A DNA stretch of 64,000 bases from Spirochaetota bacterium. GTDB lineage: Bacteria; Spirochaetota; Spirochaetia; Treponematales; Rectinemataceae. Positions 31,128-41,659 of the stretch are shown here, in pieces. The notes beneath the pieces are model-generated. The model saw only the letters and a program-made list of their open reading frames with translations. It did no database searches and was not told the origin of the DNA. The DNA is taken from the NCBI GenBank assembly GCA_029265255.1, contig JAJUJQ010000001.1, positions 434,001-498,000 on the forward strand. Direction: 5' to 3'. The position numbers and the translations under genes are program-made. Numbering within the stretch: the first letter of the stretch is position 1; every line of letters begins with the position of its first letter.

Positions 31128-33058
31128 GCCAGCACATCAACACATCATCCGACCATATGAAAGTCACTGTACCGCCATCCGCAAAACAGTCTGGCATGGG
31201 GCCGGGAGGGGGAAGAGGTCCGTTTGGGGGTGGTCCTCGCGCGCTGATGCCGGGGGAGAAATCAAAGGATTTCAAGGGGACAATGAGGCGGCTCATGGAA
31301 TATCTCGGGCCTTATCGAGGGCTCATGCTGGTGTCGCTATTGCTAGCAGTCGTGGCGACGGTGTTAGGAATTCTGGGGCCGAAGGTTCTTGGAGGCGCTA
31401 CCACTGAGCTCTTCAATGGAGCGCTGCGCAAGCTCACCCAAACCGGAGATATCAATTTCGGAACAATTGAACACATCTTGTTGACGGTTGGCGCGCTTTA
31501 TGGAATCTCGGCTATGCTTCAATATCTCCAGGGATGGATTCTTTCGAGCATATCGGTAAAAATTACCTATTCTCTCCGCAAGAACATTCTGGCAAAGATC
31601 AATCGGATGCCGTTTCGTGCCTTCGACGGTACCAACCATGGAGAAATTCTTTCGCGTATTACCAATGATGTCGATACTGTCAACCAGACGTTAAGCCAGA
31701 GCCTGTCCCAGATGGCAACTTCAGCGATGACCCTGCTGGGTGTGCTGGTGATGATGCTTACCATCAGTTGGCAGATGACACTGGTAGCAATGATGATGAT
31801 TCCTCTGTCACTCGTACTGGTCAGGTTTATTGTGCGCAGGTCGCAGAAATATTTCATGACGCAGCAGGAGTTTCTGGGGCATCTCAACGGGCATATCGAG
31901 GAAATGTATGGAGCACACACGGTGGTTAAGGCCTATGGGGGAGAGAAGCGGGCCGTAGCCCGCTTCGATGAGCTCAATACGACTCTCTACCATTCCGCGT
32001 GGAAAAGCCAGTTTCTATCCAGCATCATGATGCCGCTCATGAATTTTGTAGGCAATCTTGGATATGTGGCGGTCGCGGTGATGGGAGGCTGGCTCGCTGC
32101 CAAGAAAGTGGTTACGGTGGGGGATATTCAAGCTTTTTTGCAATATGTGCGTTCATTTACACAGCCGATCACTCAGGTAGCGAACATCTCGAATGTGCTG
32201 CAGCAAACGGCGGCGGCAGCGGAGCGGATTTTCGAATTTCTCGCATCCAGCGAGGAAGATGAGGAGCATCCGCAAGAAAAGATACCGGTTTCGATCCAGG
32301 GCAGAGTGGAATTTCGCAATGTGCATTTTGGATATGTGCCAGGGCAGCCAGTATTGAAGGATTTCAGTGCGGCTGTACAGCCTGGGCAGAAGGTAGCGAT
32401 CGTAGGCCCTACTGGCGCTGGAAAGACCACACTTGTCAAGCTGCTCATGCGTTTTTATGAACCAGAAAGCGGAGAAATTCTCATTGACGGGATCCCGATC
32501 AGGACCTTGCCGCGCGCAGTAGTTCGCTCATGGTTCGGCATGGTGCTGCAGGATACCTGGCTCTTTTCGGGCACTATCAGGGATAACATAGCCTACGGCA
32601 TGCAGGATGCCGGTGATGAAGCGGTGTACGAGGCAGCACGGAATTCGCACGCTGATCACTTCATCCGTGCGCTTCCGGAAGGGTATGACCTTGCGCTCAA
32701 TGAGGAGACCACCAATATTTCGCAGGGCCAAAAGCAACTGCTTACTATTGCTCGTGCCATGCTTGCCAAACCACCCATGCTCATTCTCGATGAAGCTACG
32801 AGCAATGTAGATACTCACACTGAAATACTGATCCAGAAGGCGATGTCTGCGCTGATGCATGGAAGGACCAGTTTCGTCATCGCGCACAGGCTTTCCACCG
32901 TTCGTGATGCCGATCTGATTCTAGTCATGGATCACGGCGATATTGTCGAACAGGGCACGCACGAGGAATTGCTGGCTAAATGTGGCTTTTATGCGGAGTT
33001 GTACAACAGCCAGTTCGATGAGAGCGGCGAACATCAAGCGGCGTGTGAAAGTGCGTGA
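31124..33058 (+). CDS. heterodimeric ABC exporter, subunit B (catalytic Walker B)
   Basis: A 644-residue fused permease-ATPase with a Gly/Pro-rich N-terminal tail, six membrane helices, and a nucleotide-binding domain with Walker A GPTGAGKTT. Walker B is MLILDEATSNVD (Glu557) and the H-loop IAHRLS has His588, both canonical. Its signature is ISQGQKQ instead of LSGGQ, so the degenerate site would combine this signature with the weak Walker B and Gln of subunit A. The good site would combine Glu557 and His588 with the VSGGQ of subunit A. Probably exports drugs, peptides or lipids; the substrate is unknown. Confidence 0.9.
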   Translation: MSQHINTSSDHMKVTVPPSAKQSGMGPGGGRGPFGGGPRALMPGEKSKDFKGTMRRLMEYLGPYRGLMLVSLLLAVVATVLGILGPKVLGGATTELFNGALRKLTQTGDINFGTIEHILLTVGALYGISAMLQYLQGWILSSISVKITYSLRKNILAKINRMPFRAFDGTNHGEILSRITNDVDTVNQTLSQSLSQMATSAMTLLGVLVMMLTISWQMTLVAMMMIPLSLVLVRFIVRRSQKYFMTQQEFLGHLNGHIEEMYGAHTVVKAYGGEKRAVARFDELNTTLYHSAWKSQFLSSIMMPLMNFVGNLGYVAVAVMGGWLAAKKVVTVGDIQAFLQYVRSFTQPITQVANISNVLQQTAAAAERIFEFLASSEEDEEHPQEKIPVSIQGRVEFRNVHFGYVPGQPVLKDFSAAVQPGQKVAIVGPTGAGKTTLVKLLMRFYEPESGEILIDGIPIRTLPRAVVRSWFGMVLQDTWLFSGTIRDNIAYGMQDAGDEAVYEAARNSHADHFIRALPEGYDLALNEETTNISQGQKQLLTIARAMLAKPPMLILDEATSNVDTHTEILIQKAMSALMHGRTSFVIAHRLSTVRDADLILVMDHGDIVEQGTHEELLAKCGFYAELYNSQFDESGEHQAACESA

Positions 33059-33070
33059 TTCTTTGGGGAG

Positions 33071-33097
33071 GGGCATGCATGGGATGTGCCCCTTTAT
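33071..33097 (+). terminator. probable terminator of the ABC exporter operon
   Basis: AGGGGCA / TGCCCCT inverted repeat (33071-33077 with 33089-33095), 11-base loop, short T stretch, 13 bases after the stop codon. Confidence 0.55.
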
Positions 33098-33235
33098 GTG
33101 TATCAGAGCTCGAAAAATCATGCATTGGCGGCAACTTCTACCGGATATGCTCTTTATGATGCTTCCGATTTATGATGGGTACTATTTCCCAAATTTTATC
33201 GATTGCGCAAAGCGGGTAGATGACAAAAAACGCTG

Positions 33236-33272
33236 AAAAAAAAGCCGCACTGCCAAATGGCGGTGCGGCTTT
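33236..33272 (-). terminator. Rho-independent terminator of groEL
   Basis: Long stem AAAGCCGCACTGCC / GGCGGTGCGGCTTT with one G-T and a 4-base loop (33241-33272), followed on the minus strand by a run of eight T (A-run 33236-33243). Confidence 0.9.
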
Positions 33273-33337
33273 CTTCCATATGGACACGCGGAACGGCCTT
33301 TCTCGGCGGTCCACGTCCCACACGTGTTCGACAGGGC

Positions 33338-35155
<1,818 letters not shown>

Positions 35156-35173
35156 TTATGCTAGAATATTTAC

Positions 35174-35899
35174 GTGAAATTCGATCTTACGTTAATTTTT
35201 ATCGACGATCATCTCCTCGCTATTGACAAACCAGCCGGCATCCTCGCTATCCCCGATCGCTGGGACCCCGACGTTCCAGTCGCGCGTTCGATGTTAGAAA
35301 AACAATACGGATCACTGTTTCCCGTGCATCGCATCGACCGAGATACGAGCGGTGTCCTCCTCTACGCCAGAAACCTAAACGCGCATCGCAGTCTCAGCCT
35401 CGATTTTTCCACCCGCCAGGTTATAAAGGAATATATTGCCATTGTCCGTGGCGAACCATCGCAGGATTCGTGGGACGTGGATTTTCCTCTGCGTATGGAT
35501 GGTGATCGCATGCACCGCACCGTCATCGACAAGTCGAAGGGAAAGGAATCTTTTACGCATTTCGAAGTAGTGGAGCGATTTCGCGGCTATGCCTTGGTAC
35601 GAGCGCTTCCGGAAACCGGCAGGACCCACCAGATTCGCGTGCATCTCGCGGCGTCTCAGCTTCCCATCCTCGCTGACCCCTTGTATGGCGACGGAAATCC
35701 ACTTTTTCTGTCTCAGCTTAAACGCCGCTGGAAGGGTGACGCATATGAAGAAAGACCACTCATGGCGCGTACTGCGCTTCACGCGTCCAGGATTTCTTTC
35801 GAGCACCCTGTATTGAAGACGCGGCTTGTTCTTGAAGCACCGGAACCACGCGATTTCCGGGCAACCCTGGCGCAGATGCGCAAGCTGCTGGCTTTGTGA
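35174..35899 (+). CDS. RluA-family RNA pseudouridine synthase
   Basis: A 241-residue enzyme that isomerises uridine in rRNA or tRNA. Starts with GTG at 35174 ([23 protein letters not shown]). The catalytic aspartate lies in [14 protein letters not shown] (about 52-65), and the later [10 protein letters not shown] and DPLYG motifs confirm the RluA group. There is no S4 domain, so it is nearer RluA/RluC-short or TruC types; the target site is not predictable. Confidence 0.9.
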   Translation: MKFDLTLIFIDDHLLAIDKPAGILAIPDRWDPDVPVARSMLEKQYGSLFPVHRIDRDTSGVLLYARNLNAHRSLSLDFSTRQVIKEYIAIVRGEPSQDSWDVDFPLRMDGDRMHRTVIDKSKGKESFTHFEVVERFRGYALVRALPETGRTHQIRVHLAASQLPILADPLYGDGNPLFLSQLKRRWKGDAYEERPLMARTALHASRISFEHPVLKTRLVLEAPEPRDFRATLAQMRKLLAL

Positions 35900-35987
35900 T
35901 TCAGGGGCGGATGGAATATGTGGTGTATGCGCCGCAATGAGGCTTGTGCGAGCATAGTGCGAGGTTTATTGGGGGTAGCGTTCGTGC

Positions 35988-36938
35988 TTATGAAGGAGAC
36001 AGCGTGATCCGGTTACGTCCTTGCTCCTTGCTTTCGTACAATGCTTCATCAGCGCGCGCGACGAGGGAAGCGAGGGTGTCACCCTCTCGCACCATCGCTC
36101 CTCCTCCGGAAATAGTAACCGTAAGCCGCTGTCCATTCTCCAGGTCGAGCCAGCTGTTTTCGACAAGCGTGCGTATGCGTTCCCCAACCATCAAGAGGTA
36201 CCCGGGCGAGCAGTTCGGCACTAGTACGGCGAATTCTTCACCCCCGTAACGGGCTGCCGCATCCAAAGGACGTATCGCTGAGGCAATCGTCCCACCGACC
36301 GCGTGCAATACCGTATCACCAGCAAGATGTCCCCAGGTGTCGTTGACTCGTTTGAAATGGTCGATATCGAACATGAGAAGACCGAATGGAATGTGGTGAT
36401 TCTCCCAGCTTTGCATTCTCGCTTCTGCCGTGAATTCGAAAAAGCGGCGATTTCCTAGTTTTGTCAAGGGATCTATTATGACTTCCTGGCGCAGCGACTC
36501 GAGTTCCTCAAGGAGTCTGCTTCGGTCAGTAATCTCGTCAAATACCTCGAGAACAGCTGGCTCATGTTCCATGATTTCCAAAGGCAGCGCGCGGATGTGT
36601 ACTGCGAGACGTCTGCCATCCCGGTGATGCATGTATGCGATAAGGTCTCTGGTCCTGCCATCCTGGAGCACGGCAGCCAGCGGGCATCCTTCTTCGCACA
36701 GATTATGTCCGTCATCTGACACATGACGAAGGATATTATCGGCGCATCGTGAACCAATAACCTGTTCAGCGGTATATCCACTCAGCTTTTCTGCCGCTTC
36801 GTTCCAGAAGACAATGCGCTGATTCCTGTCGACGATGTATACCCCCTCATGGAGCACATCGAGGATTGGGGCCAGGTGACTGTTCACCCCTGTGAACGAT
36901 GCTTGTACGCCGAATGGTAATGATTCATTTTCTTGCAT
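35988..36938 (-). CDS. PAS-GGDEF diguanylate cyclase
   Basis: A 316-residue soluble protein: a PAS sensor domain (about 20-145, ILDVLHEGVYIVDRNQRIVFWNEAAEKLSGY), a short coiled linker, and a GGDEF domain (about 155-316) with active site GGEEF in RYGGEEFAVL. The inhibitory I-site RxxD (RPLD) sits exactly 5 residues before it. So it should make cyclic di-GMP and be product-inhibited. The PAS part has two cysteines (CEEGCPL) that might sense redox or metal; this is speculation. The ATG at 36938 follows the aminotransferase stop by 2 bases, so the two genes are coupled, an unusual pairing. Confidence 0.9.
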   Translation of the reverse strand: MQENESLPFGVQASFTGVNSHLAPILDVLHEGVYIVDRNQRIVFWNEAAEKLSGYTAEQVIGSRCADNILRHVSDDGHNLCEEGCPLAAVLQDGRTRDLIAYMHHRDGRRLAVHIRALPLEIMEHEPAVLEVFDEITDRSRLLEELESLRQEVIIDPLTKLGNRRFFEFTAEARMQSWENHHIPFGLLMFDIDHFKRVNDTWGHLAGDTVLHAVGGTIASAIRPLDAAARYGGEEFAVLVPNCSPGYLLMVGERIRTLVENSWLDLENGQRLTVTISGGGAMVREGDTLASLVARADEALYESKEQGRNRITLSPS

Positions 36939-36940
36939 AT

Positions 36941-38314
36941 TCAGCTCCAATGAAGCTGGAAATAGGTGAGGGCGTCGATGACGGTTGCGATCTGTTCGGT
37001 AGGAGGCAGAATGGTTGTGCGGAAATGTGCGGTTCCTTCCTTCTGCCCGAACCCGCTTCCGGGCACGACGCACACACCGGTTTCTTCCAGAAGGGCCATG
37101 CAATAGTGCTCATCGGTTTTTCCCGGTGGAAGCGTGATCGAAGGAAATGCGTACATGGCGCCGGCAATCGGTTGGCAATGAACACCCGGTATGCGGTTGA
37201 GCCCTTCCTCAAGCATCAGGGCGCGGGTAGCGAGCGCGGAGAGAATCGCGCTCCGTTCTTCATGATACCGCGAAAAACTGGGCCAATCCTTGCGGGGGGG
37301 GTGTACGAGCAAATAGGTGACGACCTGCCCCGGCAGGTTCGAGCAGAGCGACACCGATTGGAGCTTTGTGATCTGAGCCATGACATCTTCCGGTACGTTT
37401 CGTACTTCCATGTAGCCGCCCCGGTGACCGCATTCGCCAAGAAAGCCCTTCGATGTTGAATGGAAACTGAAGAGGCTCACCTCACGCTCGTGGAGCTTTG
37501 TCATCATGTGCGCAAATGAAGTGAAGTGCGCGTCAGGTTTATATACATTTTCCTGGTACACTTCATCGGCGAGAATGGCGAGATTGTGCCGACGCGCGAA
37601 GCGAATCACCATGGCCATTGTCTCTTCAGACAGAAGGGCACCAGTAGGGTTCCCTGGATTGATCACAACGATAGCGCGTACCTTGGTTCCTTCTTTGCGG
37701 GCATGCTGGATAGCTTCCTCCAGCATATGCTCGTTCAAGCTCCAGCCTGATGCCTCGTCCAAGTAATAGCCGACTTGGCGTCCGCCATAAAGGGTAATAG
37801 TCGCTGAATATAAAGGATACTGAGGGATAGGAATGAGAATGCCGTCCTTCTCTGATGCGATCAGGATTCTTAGAGCAGCCTGAACGCCTTTCGAGGCACC
37901 ATCCGTAAGGTAGATGTGTTCCGGGTCTGCGGTCTGTGCAATTCCATCCCGTGAATCGCGCGCAGTGATGAATTGCGCAATTGCATCTCGGACAAAGCGC
38001 ATTCCTTTGGATTCCGAATAGGCTCCCATGCCATGCCTCGACCAGGTCAGAATATTCCGGGCTGTTTCCAAAGCATCGGGCGGAAATTTCTTAGCCTCGC
38101 ATCCGTCCATGAGCTCGGGATATTCACAGAGCGACAGCACGCTGCGAACCCATGTAAGAGGTTTCTGCCCAAGAGCCTGGGGGTTTCCGATATTGCAGTA
38201 AATGATCGTACGCCCAGCTCGTTCGAGTTCCTGGGCTCGCGCGACAATAGGCCCGCGTACAGCATAGTGTGTATGCAGCACTGATTCAGAGAGGTCGGAA
38301 ATTTGGATCGGCAT
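36941..38314 (-). CDS. alanine aminotransferase-type (class I/II) PLP aminotransferase
   Basis: A 457-residue PLP enzyme resembling the eukaryotic-type alanine/2-oxoglutarate aminotransferases: YAVRGPIVARAQELE and IYCNIGNPQALGQKPLTW at the start, LTDGASKGVQ, PQYPLYSATITLYGG, INPGNPTGALLS, LADEVYQENVY. The PLP-binding lysine is in SFHSTSKGFLGECGHRGGY. It links alanine with pyruvate and glutamate with 2-oxoglutarate. First gene of a two-gene unit with the GGDEF protein; AGGAGG upstream of the ATG. Confidence 0.9.
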   Translation of the reverse strand: MPIQISDLSESVLHTHYAVRGPIVARAQELERAGRTIIYCNIGNPQALGQKPLTWVRSVLSLCEYPELMDGCEAKKFPPDALETARNILTWSRHGMGAYSESKGMRFVRDAIAQFITARDSRDGIAQTADPEHIYLTDGASKGVQAALRILIASEKDGILIPIPQYPLYSATITLYGGRQVGYYLDEASGWSLNEHMLEEAIQHARKEGTKVRAIVVINPGNPTGALLSEETMAMVIRFARRHNLAILADEVYQENVYKPDAHFTSFAHMMTKLHEREVSLFSFHSTSKGFLGECGHRGGYMEVRNVPEDVMAQITKLQSVSLCSNLPGQVVTYLLVHPPRKDWPSFSRYHEERSAILSALATRALMLEEGLNRIPGVHCQPIAGAMYAFPSITLPPGKTDEHYCMALLEETGVCVVPGSGFGQKEGTAHFRTTILPPTEQIATVIDALTYFQLHWS

Positions 38315-38412
38315 GGAACCTCCTTTGAATATATATGCCAGTCTAAAGTCGAGCTAATTTTTTTTCAATACAATAGCAAGACACGATTCATACTTCAGTA
38401 TATTATGAACCG

Positions 38413-39699
38413 ATGGTACATGAAAAATTCAACGATGCATCGGGCTTGAATGTCGAACGGGCGTTTCTTGTGGGAGTCGCTTCTGGAGAAACAGGAAAAG
38501 AAGAAGCCCGAGAGCTTCTCGAGGAGCTTCAGGGGCTTGCGGAGACCAATGGCGCAGATATTGCAGGCACCATGCTTATCAGCCTGAAAACTCGCTCTCC
38601 CGCATTTCTTGTAGGAAGTGGCAAGGCGGAAGAGATCAGGCAGGCTGCCGAGGCTGCCGAGGCTAGCTCTATAATTTTCGATTATCCATTGAGTCCCGTG
38701 CAGCAGCGAAACTGGGAGACTTTTGCTTCGCGTAAAGTCTATGATCGAGCAGAACTCATCATTAAAATTTTCGCCTCAAGAGCGCTCACCAGGGAAGCGA
38801 GCCTGCAGGTGGAACTCGCGCAGCTGCAGTACGCGTTACCGCGATTGGCTCATTCCTACGAAGACCTGATGCGCCAGCGTGGGGGGCGATATGGGACCAA
38901 GGGCTCCGGCGAACAGAAGCTCGAACTCGATCGCAGGGAAATCGAACGACGCATTCATGAGATAAAGGAAGAGCTGGAAGAAGTCCGAAAGGCAAGGGCA
39001 GTCCAGCGCAAGCGCCGCGAGCGTATCCCTATACCACGGGCGGCAATTGTCGGCTATACCAACGCTGGCAAGTCGAGTCTTCTCAATGCGCTTACACGAG
39101 CAAGCGTGCTGGTGGAGGATAAGCTTTTTGCGACGCTGGATCCGACGACGCGCCGGCTGCAGTTCACCCAGGGGCAGCCGCTTCTGCTAACCGATACTGT
39201 TGGATTTATACGAAATCTGCCTCATGGACTCGTGGAAGCCTTTAAATCCACACTGGAAGAAGCTTCTCAAGCCGATCTTCTGATTCATGTGGCCGATGCT
39301 TCAGATCATCAGGTGGATGCGCATATTCAGACAACACTGCAGGTTCTGTCAGAAATTGGAGCGCAGGAAGTACCCAGGATTCTGGTACTGAACAAGATTG
39401 ATCTCGTAGACGAGCGCACGGTTCAGGCTTTCCTTGCGCGCTTTCCTGGAAGCCACGCGCTTTCGGTGCGTACCGGTCAAGGAATCGATAGGTTGGTGGA
39501 AGCGATTCAGAATGCGCTTACGGCCCGCATGCGGCAGTGTACCCTCTGCATACCTCATGCGGAATATGCGCTCGTGAGCCTGGTGAGGCGCGAGGGCACA
39601 GTCATTGAGGAGAGACACGACGACACCAGTACCTGGCTGACCTGCCGCTTGCCGGAACGCCTCGTGGCAGCACTGAATTCATATATCAGGGAGTATTGA
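38413..39699 (+). CDS. hflX: ribosome-associated GTPase HflX
   Basis: A 428-residue GTPase that rescues or splits stalled ribosomes. N-terminal HflX domain (FLVGSGKAEEIR, IIFDYPLSPVQQRNWE, VYDRAELIIKIFASRA), then the conserved Gly-rich linker GGRYGTKGSGEQKLELDRR, coiled coil, and G domain with G1 GYTNAGKSSLLN (about 213), G3 DTVGF and G4 NKID. Divergent from the aminotransferase; panE follows directly with overlapping stop/start region. Confidence 0.95.
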   Translation: MVHEKFNDASGLNVERAFLVGVASGETGKEEARELLEELQGLAETNGADIAGTMLISLKTRSPAFLVGSGKAEEIRQAAEAAEASSIIFDYPLSPVQQRNWETFASRKVYDRAELIIKIFASRALTREASLQVELAQLQYALPRLAHSYEDLMRQRGGRYGTKGSGEQKLELDRREIERRIHEIKEELEEVRKARAVQRKRRERIPIPRAAIVGYTNAGKSSLLNALTRASVLVEDKLFATLDPTTRRLQFTQGQPLLLTDTVGFIRNLPHGLVEAFKSTLEEASQADLLIHVADASDHQVDAHIQTTLQVLSEIGAQEVPRILVLNKIDLVDERTVQAFLARFPGSHALSVRTGQGIDRLVEAIQNALTARMRQCTLCIPHAEYALVSLVRREGTVIEERHDDTSTWLTCRLPERLVAALNSYIREY

Positions 39700-39701
39700 G
39701 T

Positions 39702-40631
39702 ATGAGACAAAAACCCGCGATAGTGGTAGTGGGTGCAGGGGCAGTTGGCGCGGCGACGGCTGCCATCCTTTATGATTCAGGGCTGGCAGATGTATCGATC
39801 TGCGCTCGCGGCAGCAGAGAAGAGCGATACAGGCGTGAAGGATTTCTCATCAACGGGCGCCGGTACTTCTTTGATGTTGCGCCAGCCGTAGAGGCCAAGC
39901 CTGCTGATTACCTTATCGTCGCGGTGAAGAATTATAGCCTTGAAGAAGCAATTGAAGAAATGAAACCGTATGTGGGACCCGAAACCCTCATCATTTCGCT
40001 GCTGAATGGAGTGACCGCCGTTCCCCGCCTTCGCGAGGAGTTCGGTGCCGCTGCGGTGCCTTGGGCTATGATCATCGCTATCGACGCTCATCGACATGCC
40101 AACGAAATCCAGTATACCTCACAGGGAACGATCAACTGTGGCTTCGAACCGGAGCTGGATGCTGCATACGGCCCAAAGGTTCGCAAAGCAGCGGAATTCC
40201 TTCGTCTGTGCGGGGCACGAGTGGTGGTTCCCGAGGACATTATGCGGGAAATCTGGTTTAAATTCATGATCAATGTGTCGATCAACCAATGGTCAGCGCT
40301 ACTCCGCACGCCGTATCGTTTCTTTACCGAGAGCGCCCATGGAAGGATTCTTCTGGAGAAGACCATGAAGGAGGTCATCGACCTTTCACGCGCGCGGGGT
40401 ACTGGCTTGTGCGAAGAGGATATTCCGAAGGTCATGGCCATACTTCGCACTCTCTCTCCGCACGGGAAAACCTCGATGCTGCAGGACATCGAAGCGGGGC
40501 GACGAACCGAGGTTGATGCGTTTGCCGGAACCATGGTCAGACTATCGCAGGAATCGGGACTGAACGCTCCGATCAACGAAATCCTCTATCACGCCATACT
40601 CGGGTTGGAACAGTCCGCAGAGCGCGGCTGA
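39702..40631 (+). CDS. panE: 2-dehydropantoate 2-reductase (ketopantoate reductase)
   Basis: A 309-residue NADPH-dependent reductase: Rossmann motif VVVGAGAVGAATAAIL, VAVKNYSLEEAI, LLNGV near 105, the catalytic lysine region EIWFKFMINVSINQWSAL and the final S-M-x-D stretch SMLQDIEAGRRTEVD. It makes pantoate for pantothenate and CoA synthesis, although family members can reduce other 2-keto acids. The ATG at 39702 is used; an in-frame TTG at 39696 would overlap the hflX stop. Notable with the PanT-like/CoaX pair elsewhere in the window. Confidence 0.85.
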   Translation: MRQKPAIVVVGAGAVGAATAAILYDSGLADVSICARGSREERYRREGFLINGRRYFFDVAPAVEAKPADYLIVAVKNYSLEEAIEEMKPYVGPETLIISLLNGVTAVPRLREEFGAAAVPWAMIIAIDAHRHANEIQYTSQGTINCGFEPELDAAYGPKVRKAAEFLRLCGARVVVPEDIMREIWFKFMINVSINQWSALLRTPYRFFTESAHGRILLEKTMKEVIDLSRARGTGLCEEDIPKVMAILRTLSPHGKTSMLQDIEAGRRTEVDAFAGTMVRLSQESGLNAPINEILYHAILGLEQSAERG

Positions 40632-40693
40632 TCGGAACAATTGATTTCGCCACGTGCCATTGTGCGGAACAGAGCGAGTCATTAGAGGCTGGC

Positions 40694-41518
40694 TTATAGT
40701 TTGGCGGGGCGCAGCACCGAAATTTCTCCCGATGCGTAACAGGAACAGGACTCTTGATCGCTCCCGCTTCGAATGCGAATTCTTCCATCGGGTTCGATAC
40801 CCTCAAGGATGCCTTCGATGTGGGTGCCGGATTCAGGATGGCCAGCAATAAAGCGAACGCGCAGGCCTTTGCCCCACATTGAATGTTCGTACGCGCTCTT
40901 CCAAACAGGGTCCATCAGCGCTTCGAGGACGAACGATCCCACCCACAGCGCTGCCCGGTCGAGATCAGCAAATATATCTGGAATTTTAGGGGAGAGCTCT
41001 TCGAGACTGATTGCAGGTAAACCGCGTCGCACTTCTGCGCAGGCTGCCTTTCGCACATTGATACCGATGCCAACAAGCGCCCGCCCACTCGCTGTTTCAC
41101 AGAGGATGCCGCCAACTTTGGCCAGTTGCATCTGCGGCTCACATGGATCATCGTGAGGTTCTCCCAAAGGCGCGGTGCCTGCCAATGCTCGCTGAACAAT
41201 TAGGTCATTAGGCCACTTCAGAAAGAATCTTTGCTCTGTTGCTGCCTTAACCGCGCGAAGCACACCCAGCCCTGCCCGCAGCGGTAAGGCTTCAGGAATA
41301 GCCTTTTCTGCGGGGAGCAGAAGGGTCATGAGCAGTGATGCCCCAGGCGCGTCCAGCCAGCGGCGGCCTTCTATTCTCCCTTTTCCAGCGGTCTGTGTGT
41401 CAGCTCTGACAATCGCGACACTTGGATATCCCTCTTCCGCCAATCGGCGTGCATCGAGCATCGTCGAAGCAGTCGACGAAAGGGATATAAGCCGCAAAGA
41501 CTGAATATCGGGATCCAT
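40694..41518 (-). CDS. birA: biotin-[acetyl-CoA-carboxylase] ligase BirA (class I, no DNA-binding domain)
   Basis: A 274-residue biotin protein ligase. The biotin-AMP loop is TAGKGRIEGRRW (usual form GRGRRGR-W). KWPNDLIV, KVGGILCE with the catalytic lysine and VGIGINV follow, then a C-terminal SH3-like cap (GILEGIEPDGRIRI). There is no N-terminal helix-turn-helix, so it attaches biotin but should not repress. A stretch of about 20 residues (AGTAPLGEPHDDPCEPQM) is inserted after the KWPNDL motif. Confidence 0.87.
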   Translation of the reverse strand: MDPDIQSLRLISLSSTASTMLDARRLAEEGYPSVAIVRADTQTAGKGRIEGRRWLDAPGASLLMTLLLPAEKAIPEALPLRAGLGVLRAVKAATEQRFFLKWPNDLIVQRALAGTAPLGEPHDDPCEPQMQLAKVGGILCETASGRALVGIGINVRKAACAEVRRGLPAISLEELSPKIPDIFADLDRAALWVGSFVLEALMDPVWKSAYEHSMWGKGLRVRFIAGHPESGTHIEGILEGIEPDGRIRIRSGSDQESCSCYASGEISVLRPAKL

Positions 41519-41590
41519 AATAGTTGTTTACAGTAGCGAGGATATCCTGACCACGCAAGCGGTATGTCTGATGACCACTGAATTTGGTAT

Positions 41591-41618
41591 TTGCAACATC
41601 TTCATTCCGTTGTATGCT
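41591..41618 (+). promoter_or_regulatory. possible promoter of glmS
   Basis: TTGCAA (41591-41596), 16-base spacer, TATGCT (41613-41618), 41 bases before the ATG. No glmS ribozyme fold is recognisable in the short leader. Confidence 0.45.
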
Positions 41619-41659
41619 TCATTCGGGGAACAAATCAATTAAACAGGAAGGAATTGATC

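Noticed and set aside
41519..41659. glmS ribozyme upstream of glmS
   Set aside because: The leader is short and shows no recognisable core; the promoter would leave only about 35 transcribed bases.
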